A DNA stretch of 64,000 bases from DASUBV01 sp963725175 (GTDB lineage Bacteria > Actinomycetota > Actinomycetes > Streptosporangiales > Streptosporangiaceae), in the NCBI GenBank assembly GCA_963725175.1, contig CAVRXH010000006.1, forward strand, positions 1,178,001 to 1,242,000. The letters are read 5' to 3'. This document shows positions 53,911 through 61,770 of this stretch, one piece after another (within the stretch, counting starts at the first letter, position 1; each line of letters starts with the position of its first letter). The notes beneath the pieces are model-generated. The model did not search any database, was not told where the DNA came from, and saw nothing but the letters and a program-made list of their open reading frames with translations. The position numbers and the translations under genes were made by a program.

Positions 53911-54603
53911 GTGAGAGTCCTGATCGTGCTCGACCATCCGTACACCATCGAGTCGGCGCAGAACGTGCCGCACCAGCGCAGCTTCTCCGCCGCTGTCGCG
54001 GCGGCGGCCATCCGCGGCGCGCAGGCCGGCGGCCACGAGGTGGACCTGATCGACCTGGCCGCCGACGGGTTCCAGCCCGCGATGACCCGCGCGGACCTGG
54101 CGGCCTGGCGGCAAGGCGGCGTAGTCGACCCGCAGGTCGCCGAGTACCAGCGGCGGCTGCTGCGCGCGGAACACCTGGCGTTCGTGTTCCCGGTCTGGTG
54201 GGAGGCGATGCCGGCGGCCACCAAGGGGTTCCTCGACCGGGTGCTGACCAAGGGCATCGTGTACGAGGAGATAGCCGGCGCGAAAGGCAACCCGTTCCGC
54301 AACGGGATGACGAACCTCGGCGGGGTCACGGTGCTGTCGATCATGACCACCCCGGACAAGGCCTACCGCTGGTGGTTCAGGGATCCGCTCACCAAGATCA
54401 TGTTCAAGGGGACCTTCGCCAAGATCGGCGTGAAGAACCTCCGCTGGACCAACTACGCCAGCGTGACCGCCAGGACCGCGGAACAGCGCGACCAGATGCT
54501 CCGCGATACGGAGCACGCGTTCGCCGCGCTGCGACCGGTCGCGCACACCAAGCCGGGCCGGGCGGCCGGCGACCAGGGCCGGGCGCGGGTGCCGTCAGCC
54601 TGA
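53911..54603 (+). CDS. NAD(P)H:quinone oxidoreductase, flavodoxin_2 family
   Basis: About 230 residues, GTG start with GAGGAAA upstream. FMN/FAD site starts MRVLIVLDHPYTIESAQN. FVFPVWWEAMPAATKGFLDR is the MdaB/KefF/YwrO signature, and GVTVLSIMTTPDKAY follows. Two-electron reduction of quinones or nitro compounds. MarR partner upstream suggests induction by such compounds. Confidence 0.85.
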   Translation: MRVLIVLDHPYTIESAQNVPHQRSFSAAVAAAAIRGAQAGGHEVDLIDLAADGFQPAMTRADLAAWRQGGVVDPQVAEYQRRLLRAEHLAFVFPVWWEAMPAATKGFLDRVLTKGIVYEEIAGAKGNPFRNGMTNLGGVTVLSIMTTPDKAYRWWFRDPLTKIMFKGTFAKIGVKNLRWTNYASVTARTAEQRDQMLRDTEHAFAALRPVAHTKPGRAAGDQGRARVPSA

Positions 54604-55413
54604 CCGGGCTGCGGTGACGGCGACGGTCACATAGGGCATGGTGAAGCTGCCGCCCATGGCGTCGATGACGGCGCCGGCAGCGGCGAGCAGCTTCGCCAGC
54701 TCGTCCGGCGGCAGGCGGGTGTAGCCGCCGAAGGTCGGGAGCTGGTCGAGCCACTCGTCCCTGGCGTAGCGGCGCTCCCACTCGTATCGCCACTGCTCGG
54801 GCTCGCCGAACGCGCCGGCCTGCCGGATGCCGTCGGCGGTCTTGGCCAGGCCCGGCGCGTACAGGTCGAGGGCGTTGCGGTCCCAGAAGCTGCCGAGCGC
54901 GCCGGGATTGACCTGGCGGTCCATGGCGGCGAAGGCGCTCGCCAGCTCGGGGCCGGGCTGGAACACGTTCCAGAACGGGGCCAGCCGGCCGCCGGGGCGC
55001 AGCACCCTGGCCGCCGCCGCCGCGCCGGCCACGGGGTCCACCCAGTGCCAGGCCTGGCCGGCGGTCACGGCGTCGAACGCCCGCCCGGCGGGATCCCAGC
55101 TCTCGAACGCCGCCACCTCGGCGGGGACCCCGGACCGCCTGGCTACCTCGGCCATCCGGGGATCGACATCAACGCCGAGCACGGTGCAGCCCGCGGCCTG
55201 GAGCTGCCGGGCCGCGATACCGGTGCCGCAGCCGACGTCGAGGATCCGGCGGCCGGGACTGCGCAGCACGATCGCCTCGATCAGCGCGGCGGGGTAGCTG
55301 GGCCTGGCCCGGTCATACCTGCCCGCATCGGTGCCGAACGACTCGGCCATCTCCCGGTGCTCATGAGCCTCGCGACTGGGCGGGCGGGGCGGCGCTGGTG
55401 GCGTGGCGGTCAT
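54595..55413 (-). CDS. Class I SAM-dependent methyltransferase
   Basis: About 272 residues from MTATPPAPPRPPSRE. SAM site RRILDVGCGTGIAARQL, VLGVDVDPRMAEVAR, and TAGQAWHWVDPVAGAAAA; the latter is the hallmark of the trans-aconitate/COQ5-like type-11 methyltransferases. Substrate unknown. Ends nine bases inside the convergent oxidoreductase gene. Confidence 0.82.
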   Translation of the reverse strand: MTATPPAPPRPPSREAHEHREMAESFGTDAGRYDRARPSYPAALIEAIVLRSPGRRILDVGCGTGIAARQLQAAGCTVLGVDVDPRMAEVARRSGVPAEVAAFESWDPAGRAFDAVTAGQAWHWVDPVAGAAAAARVLRPGGRLAPFWNVFQPGPELASAFAAMDRQVNPGALGSFWDRNALDLYAPGLAKTADGIRQAGAFGEPEQWRYEWERRYARDEWLDQLPTFGGYTRLPPDELAKLLAAAGAVIDAMGGSFTMPYVTVAVTAARSG

Positions 55414-55514
55414 GCCGGCCACCTTAAATGGGCATGCGCCCACTCAGCAAGGAAACACGGGCCGGAGCAGGGCTTGTCCGCTCCCGGCGTAGGGACGGCG
55501 CGGCCGGGAGTTCC

Positions 55515-56537
55515 CTAGCCCGGCAGGTCCTCGACGGACCGCCAGAACTCACGCTGGGCCCAGGCTGCCAGTCCCGGCGAGAACGCCTGGCCGGGGCCGG
55601 CCGCGTCGCGCTCGGCGCTGGCGGCCATGGCCCAGGCGTGCAGCAGGTGCAGCGGCAGCCACAGGCTCAGCCGCTCGGGATCAATGGGCAGCTCGCGCTG
55701 GTAGGCGGCGAGGTAGGCGCTGACCAGGAGGGGGCCAAGCGCGCCGAGCAGGAACCGCTGCGCGCGGCGCGGCGCGGCCACCGCCGCGAGGCGGAACACC
55801 CACGCGGTGCGCGCGATGTCGGCGTGCCGGTCCCCGATGCCGGCGTCGGTCCAGTCGATGACCCGCACCTGCCGGCCAGAGACGAGCAGGTTGGCGGGGT
55901 GGAAGTCGCCGTGGCAGACCGCGAGGCTGTCGACGGGGCAGCCGGTGGCGAGCAGCGGCAGGAGCCGCTCAGCACGTTCCAGCGCCTCGGCGAGACCGGG
56001 CGGCGGGTCATCCGCGGCGAGGCGCCGGACCAGGCGCAGCCGGGCCTCGGCGACGGACCACTCGCTGGAAGTCGCCCAGCCGGGCACGGGCACCCGGTGC
56101 AGGGCGGCCTGGCTGGCGGCGAGCTGGCGGGCATAGCGGCGCAGGCGCCACGGCGCGGTGGTCATCGCCGCCGCCATGGTGGCGCCGGGCACGCGGGTCA
56201 TCACCTGGACCGGGTACTCGAACAGCTCCCCCGGCAGCACGAGCTCCAGCACGGACGGCGCGGGATAGCCGTGCTCGGCGACCCACTCCTGAAGCCTGGT
56301 GTCGCGCTCTAGCATCTCGAACCGGCCGGGCACGGCCGGGATGCGCGCGACCACGGGCTGGGTCCACTCCCCCGGCAGCCCATCACCGTGAAAACGCAGG
56401 CCGTAGACCCAGAAGTCGTACCCGCCGCTGAGCCGCTCCGGCGCATCGGCGTCGGTCACCGCGCCGGGAAACCGCGCACTCAGCCGAGACCGCAGCGCGG
56501 CCGAGACCTCTTCGGGGGTAACCGCCTGCCGTGTCAT
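55515..56537 (-). CDS. APH-family phosphotransferase
   Basis: 340 residues from the ATG at 56535-56537, which overlaps the upstream stop as TGATG. Catalytic loop AVCHGDFHPANLLV and metal Asp in VIDWTDAGIGDRHAD. N-lobe SGGYDFWVYGLRF. MDLxxx-type resistance function cannot be assumed; substrate unknown. Coupled to the YidD-like gene. Confidence 0.82.
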   Translation of the reverse strand: MTRQAVTPEEVSAALRSRLSARFPGAVTDADAPERLSGGYDFWVYGLRFHGDGLPGEWTQPVVARIPAVPGRFEMLERDTRLQEWVAEHGYPAPSVLELVLPGELFEYPVQVMTRVPGATMAAAMTTAPWRLRRYARQLAASQAALHRVPVPGWATSSEWSVAEARLRLVRRLAADDPPPGLAEALERAERLLPLLATGCPVDSLAVCHGDFHPANLLVSGRQVRVIDWTDAGIGDRHADIARTAWVFRLAAVAAPRRAQRFLLGALGPLLVSAYLAAYQRELPIDPERLSLWLPLHLLHAWAMAASAERDAAGPGQAFSPGLAAWAQREFWRSVEDLPG

Positions 56538-56920
56538 CACCCCTGCACGATAGGGCCTACGGAGAGTCCGGCGAGCCGCCCGAGGATGCTGGCCGACTCG
56601 CACGGGCAGTTCGGCCCCGCCTCGAAGCCACAGCAGATGTCGTGCCATCCTGAGTCCGCCGACGCTAGTTCGTTCCAACTCAATGCGGTCGCGATGGCAC
56701 CGCAGGATGCCACCCGGCGCAGCGCCATCAGCCCGCCGCGAACGGTGCCGTTGAGCGCCACCGAGCGCAGGCCGTACTCGGAGCAATGCGGTACGTTCTG
56801 GCAGTTTCCCTTGACGCGGGCCGGGGCCCAGAGCTGGTAGGCCCGGATCAGCGCCCGCCCGATGGTGCCCTTGCTGCCGTAGCTTCCGCCGGTCACCCGG
56901 CCATCCCCGCGGTTCACCAT
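56537..56920 (-). CDS. YidD-like protein in an unusual place
   Basis: 127 residues. The core is recognisably YidD (membrane protein insertion efficiency factor): ALIRAYQLWAPARVKGNC, VPHCSEYGLRSVAL, GGLMALRRVASC. The pattern Cys ... Pro-x-Cys-Ser-Glu-Tyr ... Arg-x-x-x-Cys is intact. The last ~50 residues carry extra Cys (HDICCGFEAGPNCPCES) not seen in ordinary YidD. Normally the gene lies between rnpA and yidC; here it is coupled to a kinase gene. A divergent homologue with a possibly different role. Confidence 0.65.
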   Translation of the reverse strand: MVNRGDGRVTGGSYGSKGTIGRALIRAYQLWAPARVKGNCQNVPHCSEYGLRSVALNGTVRGGLMALRRVASCGAIATALSWNELASADSGWHDICCGFEAGPNCPCESASILGRLAGLSVGPIVQG

Positions 56921-56955
56921 GCTCCGATCATCTCTCGGGAAACGGGGAAATAGTC

Positions 56956-57714
56956 ATGCGCGATTCTGATGGCCGCCCGGCGGCGGAGACCTGGCTGCCG
57001 GGGAACGTCGGCGGGGCCTGGCGGTCGGGCGGCACGGTGCACCGGGCCGCGGGCGAGTGGACGCCGGCGGTGCACGCGCTGCTGCGTCACCTCGCCGGGC
57101 GCGGCGTCCGGCACATCCCGCGCGTGCTGGGGTTCGACGAGCAGGGCCGCGAGGTGCTGACCTACCTGGAGGGCCGGGTCACCGACATCGACACCGAGCT
57201 GCTGACGCCGGGCCAGCTCGACGCGCTGGTGAGCTGGACGCGCGAGTTCCACGAGGCGGTGGCGGGGTTCGCGCACGACGGGCCGTGGCGGTACCCGGCG
57301 CTGCCTGGCGCGAGCCTGATCGGCCACAACGACATCGCCCCGTACAACGCGTGCTTCGACGGCGATGAGCTGAGCGGGGTGTTCGACTGGGACCTGGCCG
57401 GGCGGACGAGCCCGCTGATGGAACTGGCGTTCATCGCCTGGAACTGCGTGCCGCTGTGGCGCGACATCGGGGTGGCGCAGGCGGCGGAGCGGATCACCCG
57501 GATCTGCGATGCGTACGGCGGCGGCATCGGCCCGGTCGCGGTGGCGGACGCGGTGCCGGCCAGGATCGGGGCGATGCTGGCCTGGATACCTGCGGGCGCG
57601 GCGGCGGGTGACGCGGGCCTGCGGCGGCTGATGGAGCAGGGCGAGCCGGAGCGGTCCCGGCGGTCGCTGAACGAGCTGCTGCCCCGGCTGGCCCGGATCC
57701 GCGCCCTGCTGTGA
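56956..57714 (+). CDS. APH-family phosphotransferase
   Basis: 252 residues. Short kinase-like protein with catalytic loop LIGHNDIAPYNACF (His-Asn-Asp, a variant of HGD) and metal Asp in GVFDWDLAGRTSPLMELAF. N-terminal LPGNVGGAWRSGGTVHRAAG is the nucleotide loop. Same family as three other genes in the window but clearly diverged. Substrate unknown. Confidence 0.8.
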   Translation: MRDSDGRPAAETWLPGNVGGAWRSGGTVHRAAGEWTPAVHALLRHLAGRGVRHIPRVLGFDEQGREVLTYLEGRVTDIDTELLTPGQLDALVSWTREFHEAVAGFAHDGPWRYPALPGASLIGHNDIAPYNACFDGDELSGVFDWDLAGRTSPLMELAFIAWNCVPLWRDIGVAQAAERITRICDAYGGGIGPVAVADAVPARIGAMLAWIPAGAAAGDAGLRRLMEQGEPERSRRSLNELLPRLARIRALL

Positions 57715-57736
57715 GCCGGAACGCGCGCCGGGCGGG

Positions 57737-58454
57737 TCAGGAGCTGGCGAACGCCAGGATCATGAACCTGGGGAACCGGTAGCCATCGGGGATCAGGCTG
57801 TGCGGCGGGTGGTCGCCGGCCAGCGCCGGCAGGTCGGCGAGCTTGACCAGGCGCAGGCCCGCGCCGAGGAACGCGTCCAGGTACTCCTCCAGCGTCCGGT
57901 GATGGAAGTACGCGCGGATGCCGGCGGCCCACAGGCCGCGGTACGGGCTCACGGCCCCGGTCGCGAAGTAGTCGGTGGCGTGCCCCCTCGCGACGCCGGC
58001 GTAGGGGTTGTTGAACGCCAGCACGGCGGACCCGCCGGGCACCAGCGCTGCGGCGATCGTGGCGGCGAACCCCTGGTAGCCGGGCACGTCGTTCAGCACG
58101 AGGTAACTAGCCACGAGGTCGAACGAGCCGGCCAGTCCCGGCTGCGGCTCGCTGAGGTCGGCGACCCGGTAGTCGATGCCGGCCGGCCCTTGAGCCTGGC
58201 CTGCCCGACCAGGCTCGGCGCGATGTCGGCGCCAGTGACCAGCGCGCCACGCGCGGCCAGCACCCTGGACAGGTAACCCTCGCCGCAGCCGGCGTCCAGC
58301 ACCCGGCGGCCGCGCACGTCACCGAGCAGGTCAAGCAGGGGCGGCAGGATGCCGAACGGGTCGGCCTCGGCCCGTTTCGCTCGCGCCAGTCCACGTTCCG
58401 GGCGAACTGCTCGGGATAGGCGTCGTAGTCGCCGCCGGCGGTGCTCGTCGTCAT
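57737..58454 (-). CDS. SAM-dependent methyltransferase (frame-broken)
   Basis: N-terminus MTTSTAGGDYDAYPEQFARN, then after a break near 58375 PFGILPPLLDLLGDVRGRRV with SAM motif VLDAGCGEGYLSRVLAARG, and after a second break near 58190 the C-terminal part MASYLVLNDVPGYQGFAATI and GGSAVLAFNNPYAG. About 238 residues after correction. Class I methyltransferase resembling UbiE/type-11. Substrate unknown. Confidence 0.78.
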
Positions 58455-58529
58455 GGGCACTGTCTAGCTGACGGCCGGGCCACCTGGACGGCTGGCCGCC
58501 ATGAATCTGCCAGCGGCGAATTAACTGGC

Positions 58530-58894
58530 CTACCGCCGCTGGCAGATGCAGAACAGGTGCCCGGCGGGATCCCGCATCACGGTCAGGCCCTCGCCGGCCG
58601 GCTGCGGGGCAACGCTCGCCGCGCCGAGCTCGTGCAGCAGGTCCCGCGCTACCGCCAGGTCGTCCACCCAGAAGTCCAGGTGCACCTGCATCGGGACGCC
58701 GGCCTCCGGCCAGGTTGGCGGCTGATAGCCGGGCACCTCGCGGAAGATGACCAGCAGCTCGCCGACCTGCAGCCACGCCGACCCGGCTCGATGCGGACGA
58801 CCTGCCCGCCACACGCGGCGGAGTAGAACTCGGCCATCGGCGGGGCCGCCGCGCAGTCCACGACGACGGCGGCAACGCTGGCGATCGGCGGCAT
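58530..58894 (-). CDS. VOC/glyoxalase-superfamily protein (frame-broken)
   Basis: About 120 residues. MPPIASVAAVVVDCAAAPPM begins the first beta-alpha module; after one surplus base near 58792 it continues AWLQVGELLVIFREVPGYQP and MQVHLDFWVDDLAVARDLL, ending RDPAGHLFCICQRR. Typical actinobacterial VOC protein (bleomycin-resistance/glyoxalase fold), often a metal-dependent lyase or drug-binding protein. Confidence 0.78.
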
Positions 58895-58907
58895 GTCCCC
58901 TCCTGTC

Positions 58908-58943
58908 TGCGGCCGGTGCGGCCGGTGCGGCCGGTGCGGCCGC
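58908..58943. repeat. 9-base tandem repeat TGCGGCCGG, four copies
   Basis: Three exact copies and one with a final base change, in the short intergenic gap before the next gene. Confidence 0.7.
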
Positions 58944-59001
58944 CGGGCCGGGCTGGCGTTAATCCCGGCGAGTCTGCCCGGCGGGGTGTAGGAAAGTCCG
59001 C

Positions 59002-59838
59002 ATGAGCCAGCAGTGGGGCCGGCAGGAGGTCGATGTCCGGCCGGACGTGACGGTCAAGCGGTTCAGTTTCGACGGCCACCAGTCACCCGGCAGCGCGGCG
59101 CGGCGGGAGTGGCGAGCCCTGGAATTGATTGCCCAGTACGCCCCCGGTCTCGCGCCCGAGCCCCTGGAGGCGGACCTGACCGGGCTGCCGCCGTCGGTGA
59201 CCATGTCCCGGCTGGCCGGCACCGTACTGCGCGGCACGACGGTGGACGGCGCGCGGCTCGCGGCGCTGGTCAGCGCCCTGACCGAGCTGCACGGCGCGGT
59301 CAGGGCGCATGAGTTGGCCGCGCTCCCGCCACGGCTTGGGCACCAGCGCCTGGAAGCTGAGTCCCTGCTGGCCTGGGCGGGGGCGCCGCCGCCGGGCCGG
59401 GCGCCCGGCCCGCTGATCACGGAGGCGATCCGGGCGGGGCTGGACTGGCTGGCGAGGTCCGGGCTGGCCACGGGCGCGGGCGAGCTTGGTGTGCCGCCCG
59501 TGCTCGGGCAGGGCGACGGGAACCTGGAGAACTTCCTGTGGGACGGGACGCGGGTTCAGATTGTGGACTTCGAGTACTCGGGGCGCAGCGACCGGGCATT
59601 CGAGCTCGCCGACCTCACCGAGCACGTGTCCTGCTGGGTGGACACGGAGTTCAACGCGACGGCGTTCCTGGCCTGTTTCGACCTCTCCCGGGCCGAGGCG
59701 GCCCGGCTGCGGGAGTGCCGGCGGCTGTTCGCGCTGTGCTGGCTGAAGCTCCTGCTGCTCCAGGACCCGCCGCATCCCCGGAACCCGCCGGGCACGGTCG
59801 AGCGCCAGGCCCAGCGAGTCCTCGACCGCCTGGGCTGA
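59002..59838 (+). CDS. APH-family phosphotransferase
   Basis: 278 residues, intact. Catalytic loop PVLGQGDGNLENFLW (Gly-Asp ... Asn) and metal Asp in IVDFEYSGRSDRAFELADL. N-terminus has VTVKRFSFDGHQSPGS. Fourth kinase of this fold in the window. Substrate unknown; homoserine/choline-kinase-like. Confidence 0.8.
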   Translation: MSQQWGRQEVDVRPDVTVKRFSFDGHQSPGSAARREWRALELIAQYAPGLAPEPLEADLTGLPPSVTMSRLAGTVLRGTTVDGARLAALVSALTELHGAVRAHELAALPPRLGHQRLEAESLLAWAGAPPPGRAPGPLITEAIRAGLDWLARSGLATGAGELGVPPVLGQGDGNLENFLWDGTRVQIVDFEYSGRSDRAFELADLTEHVSCWVDTEFNATAFLACFDLSRAEAARLRECRRLFALCWLKLLLLQDPPHPRNPPGTVERQAQRVLDRLG

Positions 59839-59883
59839 CCCGGTGCGGCGCGGGATGTCGGCGGGGGCCGGTTAAATGGTGCG

Positions 59884-60474
59884 ATGGCCATGCGGACCTG
59901 GGAAGAGATGGGCGAGTCGATCGCCGCGCGGCTGGTGCGGCAGACCGGACACGACGTCGCGTGGTGGAACGAGCAGGTCGCCGCGCAGCCGGGACTCGGT
60001 GACGAGCCCGCGCTGCGGGCCTGGCTCGGCGAGCACGACGTCACGGGGTACCAGCAGATGCTGCTGGTGATGGAGCGGTTCGGGTACCCCGACTACCTGC
60101 TCGCCTCCTCGGACGAGCTGCTCGAAGCGCAGTACGGCGACCGCGAGGCGCTGCGTCCCATCCTGGACGCGGTCGCCACCACCGCGATGTCGTTCGGCTC
60201 GGTAGACGTCCAGGCCCGGAAGACCTACACCTGCCTGCTGACCCCGCGCCGCACCTTCGCCGCGGTCCGGCCGACCACCCGCAGCCGGGTCGACCTGGCT
60301 CTGCGCCTGGACGGCATCCAGCCCGGCGGCCGGCTGCTGGACGGCCGCCACACCGCCGGGGGCAGCATCAACCTGCGGATCGCGCTGACCTCGGCAGCGG
60401 AGTTCGACGAGGAAGCCGCCGCGTACCTGCGCCGCGCCTACGACGCCAGCCTCTTACCCGCCCGGCGGCCTTAA
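59884..60474 (+). CDS. DUF4287/DUF5655-type protein
   Basis: 196 residues. The N-terminal helix TWEEMGESIAARLVRQTGHD followed by VAWWNEQV resembles DUF4287, and the second half SVDVQARKTYTCLLTPRRTF with SRVDLALRLDG resembles DUF5655. Found widely in actinobacteria as small cytosolic proteins. Role unknown, nucleic-acid related at best. Confidence 0.7.
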   Translation: MAMRTWEEMGESIAARLVRQTGHDVAWWNEQVAAQPGLGDEPALRAWLGEHDVTGYQQMLLVMERFGYPDYLLASSDELLEAQYGDREALRPILDAVATTAMSFGSVDVQARKTYTCLLTPRRTFAAVRPTTRSRVDLALRLDGIQPGGRLLDGRHTAGGSINLRIALTSAAEFDEEAAAYLRRAYDASLLPARRP

Positions 60475-60529
60475 TCAGCCACGGGGCGGGTACCGAGCGC
60501 AGTCCGGAGATTTGGAGAACGTCGTGGCG

Positions 60530-60751
60530 ATGGTGAAGACGCCGATCGAGATCGACCAGGAAGCGCTGGCGGTAGCGGCCGAAGTGCTGGGGACTACGAC
60601 CAAGAAGGACACGGTCAATGCCGCACTCCGCGAAGTCGGCCAGCGGATGGTGCGCCTCCGCGCCCTGGCTCGGCTCGGGGAGATGGCCGACCAGGGCGAC
60701 TTCGACGAGTTCATCGGCAACAGGGCGGTGTCATCGCGACATGCCCAGTAG
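60530..60751 (+). CDS. VapB-type antitoxin (orphan)
   Basis: About 73 residues from MVKTPIEIDQEALAVAAEVL. TTTKKDTVNAALREVGQRM is the RHH-type (DUF2191) segment. C-terminus FDEFIGNRAV would normally precede a PIN toxin start. An earlier frame start at 60512 is possible. The toxin gene is now only a fragment, so this antitoxin is an orphan. Confidence 0.75.
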   Translation: MVKTPIEIDQEALAVAAEVLGTTTKKDTVNAALREVGQRMVRLRALARLGEMADQGDFDEFIGNRAVSSRHAQ

Positions 60752-60879
60752 TCGAGCTTGAGTTCCTCTACTCAGCGCGATCGCTGGCCGACCGGCTGGA
60801 GAAACAGCGGCTACTGCAGGAGGTATTCGGCTGGGTCGGCATGCCTGACCAAGTTTATGAACGGGCCGCCGAGGTCTAG
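60730..60879 (+). pseudogene. Remnant of a VapC PIN toxin
   Basis: The frame VIATCPVVELEFLYSARSLA followed by DRLEKQRLLQEVFGWVGMPD matches the middle of PIN toxins (E of VELE is a catalytic acid). The first part with the initial Asp and the last part with the remaining acids are missing, and a TAG stops it at 60877-60879. It overlaps the antitoxin end in another frame, indicating an internal deletion. Confidence 0.7.
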
Positions 60880-60904
60880 CAATTGCGGCCGGCCCGCATG
60901 GTGG

Positions 60905-60934
60905 CGCCCGCGCCGGCGGAGGCCGGCGCGGGCG
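60905..60934. terminator. Perfect 13-bp hairpin between convergent genes
   Basis: CGCCCGCGCCGGC, loop GGAG, exact complement. Lies 12 bases past the end of the minus-strand ArsR-SRPBCC gene and 25 past the VapC remnant, so it can stop both. Confidence 0.8.
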
Positions 60935-60946
60935 GGTGCGGCTCGG

Positions 60947-61699
60947 TCAGGTGTACATGAGGGAGCCGGGGGTGGTGAGCAGCTCGCCGGTCTCCAGCCA
61001 GGTCTTCAGGCCCGACAGGATCATCGGCCAGCCGCCGTACAGCTCGTCGTTCGCGTTCTCGCGGAGCTGGTCGTGCGTGACGGTCAGCCGGCATGAGTCG
61101 GCGACCTGCTCGATCTCCCAGGTGATCCGGGTCGCCCCTTCGCTCTTGACGTCGTCGCTCCACAGCGCGGTCATGCTCTGCACGAGCCTGCGCGGCGGGT
61201 CGACCTCCAGGTTCTCCCCCTCGCCGAGCAGCATGCCGGCGGCCGCGGAGCCCATCTCGTAACGCGAGCCCGGCGTCCAGTCCGAGGTGACGCCCGCCCC
61301 GAAGTTGTACTTGGCCCTGATCTCCGAGTCGGTGATCGCCTCCCAGAGCCGCTCGGGAGTGGTCCTGATGTAGATCTCGAATACCTTCTCCATCGTCCTC
61401 TCCAGTTCCTGCTTCAGGCCGCTGAGCGACGCGGCCCAGGGCTCGGCGTACTTGCTCACCCACCGGTCGTGGACGAGCCGGATGGGGACCGGGTTCAGGA
61501 AGTGCAGCTTCTCTCTGCCGCGCCGCCTGGTGACGACCAGGCCCGCCGCTTCGAGCAGCTTGAGGTGCTTCATTACCCCGAAGCGCGTCATGGGGAACCG
61601 CTCCTCCAGGGCGCTCAGGGTCTGGCCGTCCTCGCGGAACAGCTCGTCAAGCAGGCTCCGCCTGGTCGGATCGGCCAGCGCCCTGAACACCTCGTCCAT
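60947..61699 (-). CDS. ArsR winged-helix / SRPBCC (AHSA1) fusion protein
   Basis: 250 residues from MDEVFRALADPTRRSLLDEL, chosen because an upstream ATG lies in an operator palindrome and CGGAGG precedes this one. Residues 1-100 are ArsR-like (TRFGVMKHLKLLEAAGLVVT). Residues ~108-250 are an AHSA1/START-like domain (KVFEIYIRTTPERLWEAITD, ENLEVDPPRRLVQSMTALW). Such fusions sense a hydrophobic ligand in the cavity and repress their own promoter. Confidence 0.87.
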   Translation of the reverse strand: MDEVFRALADPTRRSLLDELFREDGQTLSALEERFPMTRFGVMKHLKLLEAAGLVVTRRRGREKLHFLNPVPIRLVHDRWVSKYAEPWAASLSGLKQELERTMEKVFEIYIRTTPERLWEAITDSEIRAKYNFGAGVTSDWTPGSRYEMGSAAAGMLLGEGENLEVDPPRRLVQSMTALWSDDVKSEGATRITWEIEQVADSCRLTVTHDQLRENANDELYGGWPMILSGLKTWLETGELLTTPGSLMYT

Positions 61700-61712
61700 G
61701 CCTCCGAGATTA

Positions 61713-61730
61713 GGTGACCATTTGGTCACC
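61713..61730. promoter_or_regulatory. 18-bp palindrome upstream of the ArsR-SRPBCC gene
   Basis: GGTGACCA-TT-TGGTCACC, perfect apart from the two-base centre, starting 13 bases upstream of the ATG. Ideal autorepressor site for a winged-helix dimer. Confidence 0.75.
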
Positions 61731-61770
61731 TGTCAAGGCTGGCGGTGCGGACGGGCAGGGCCGGGCGAGG

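Noticed and set aside
55515..59838. Aminoglycoside resistance genes
   Set aside because: Only the general APH fold can be seen; nothing identifies an antibiotic substrate.
60935..60980. Possible CRISPR or mobile-element ends near the TA remnant
   Set aside because: No direct repeats with spacers and no transposase-like frame; only the perfect hairpin terminator is present.
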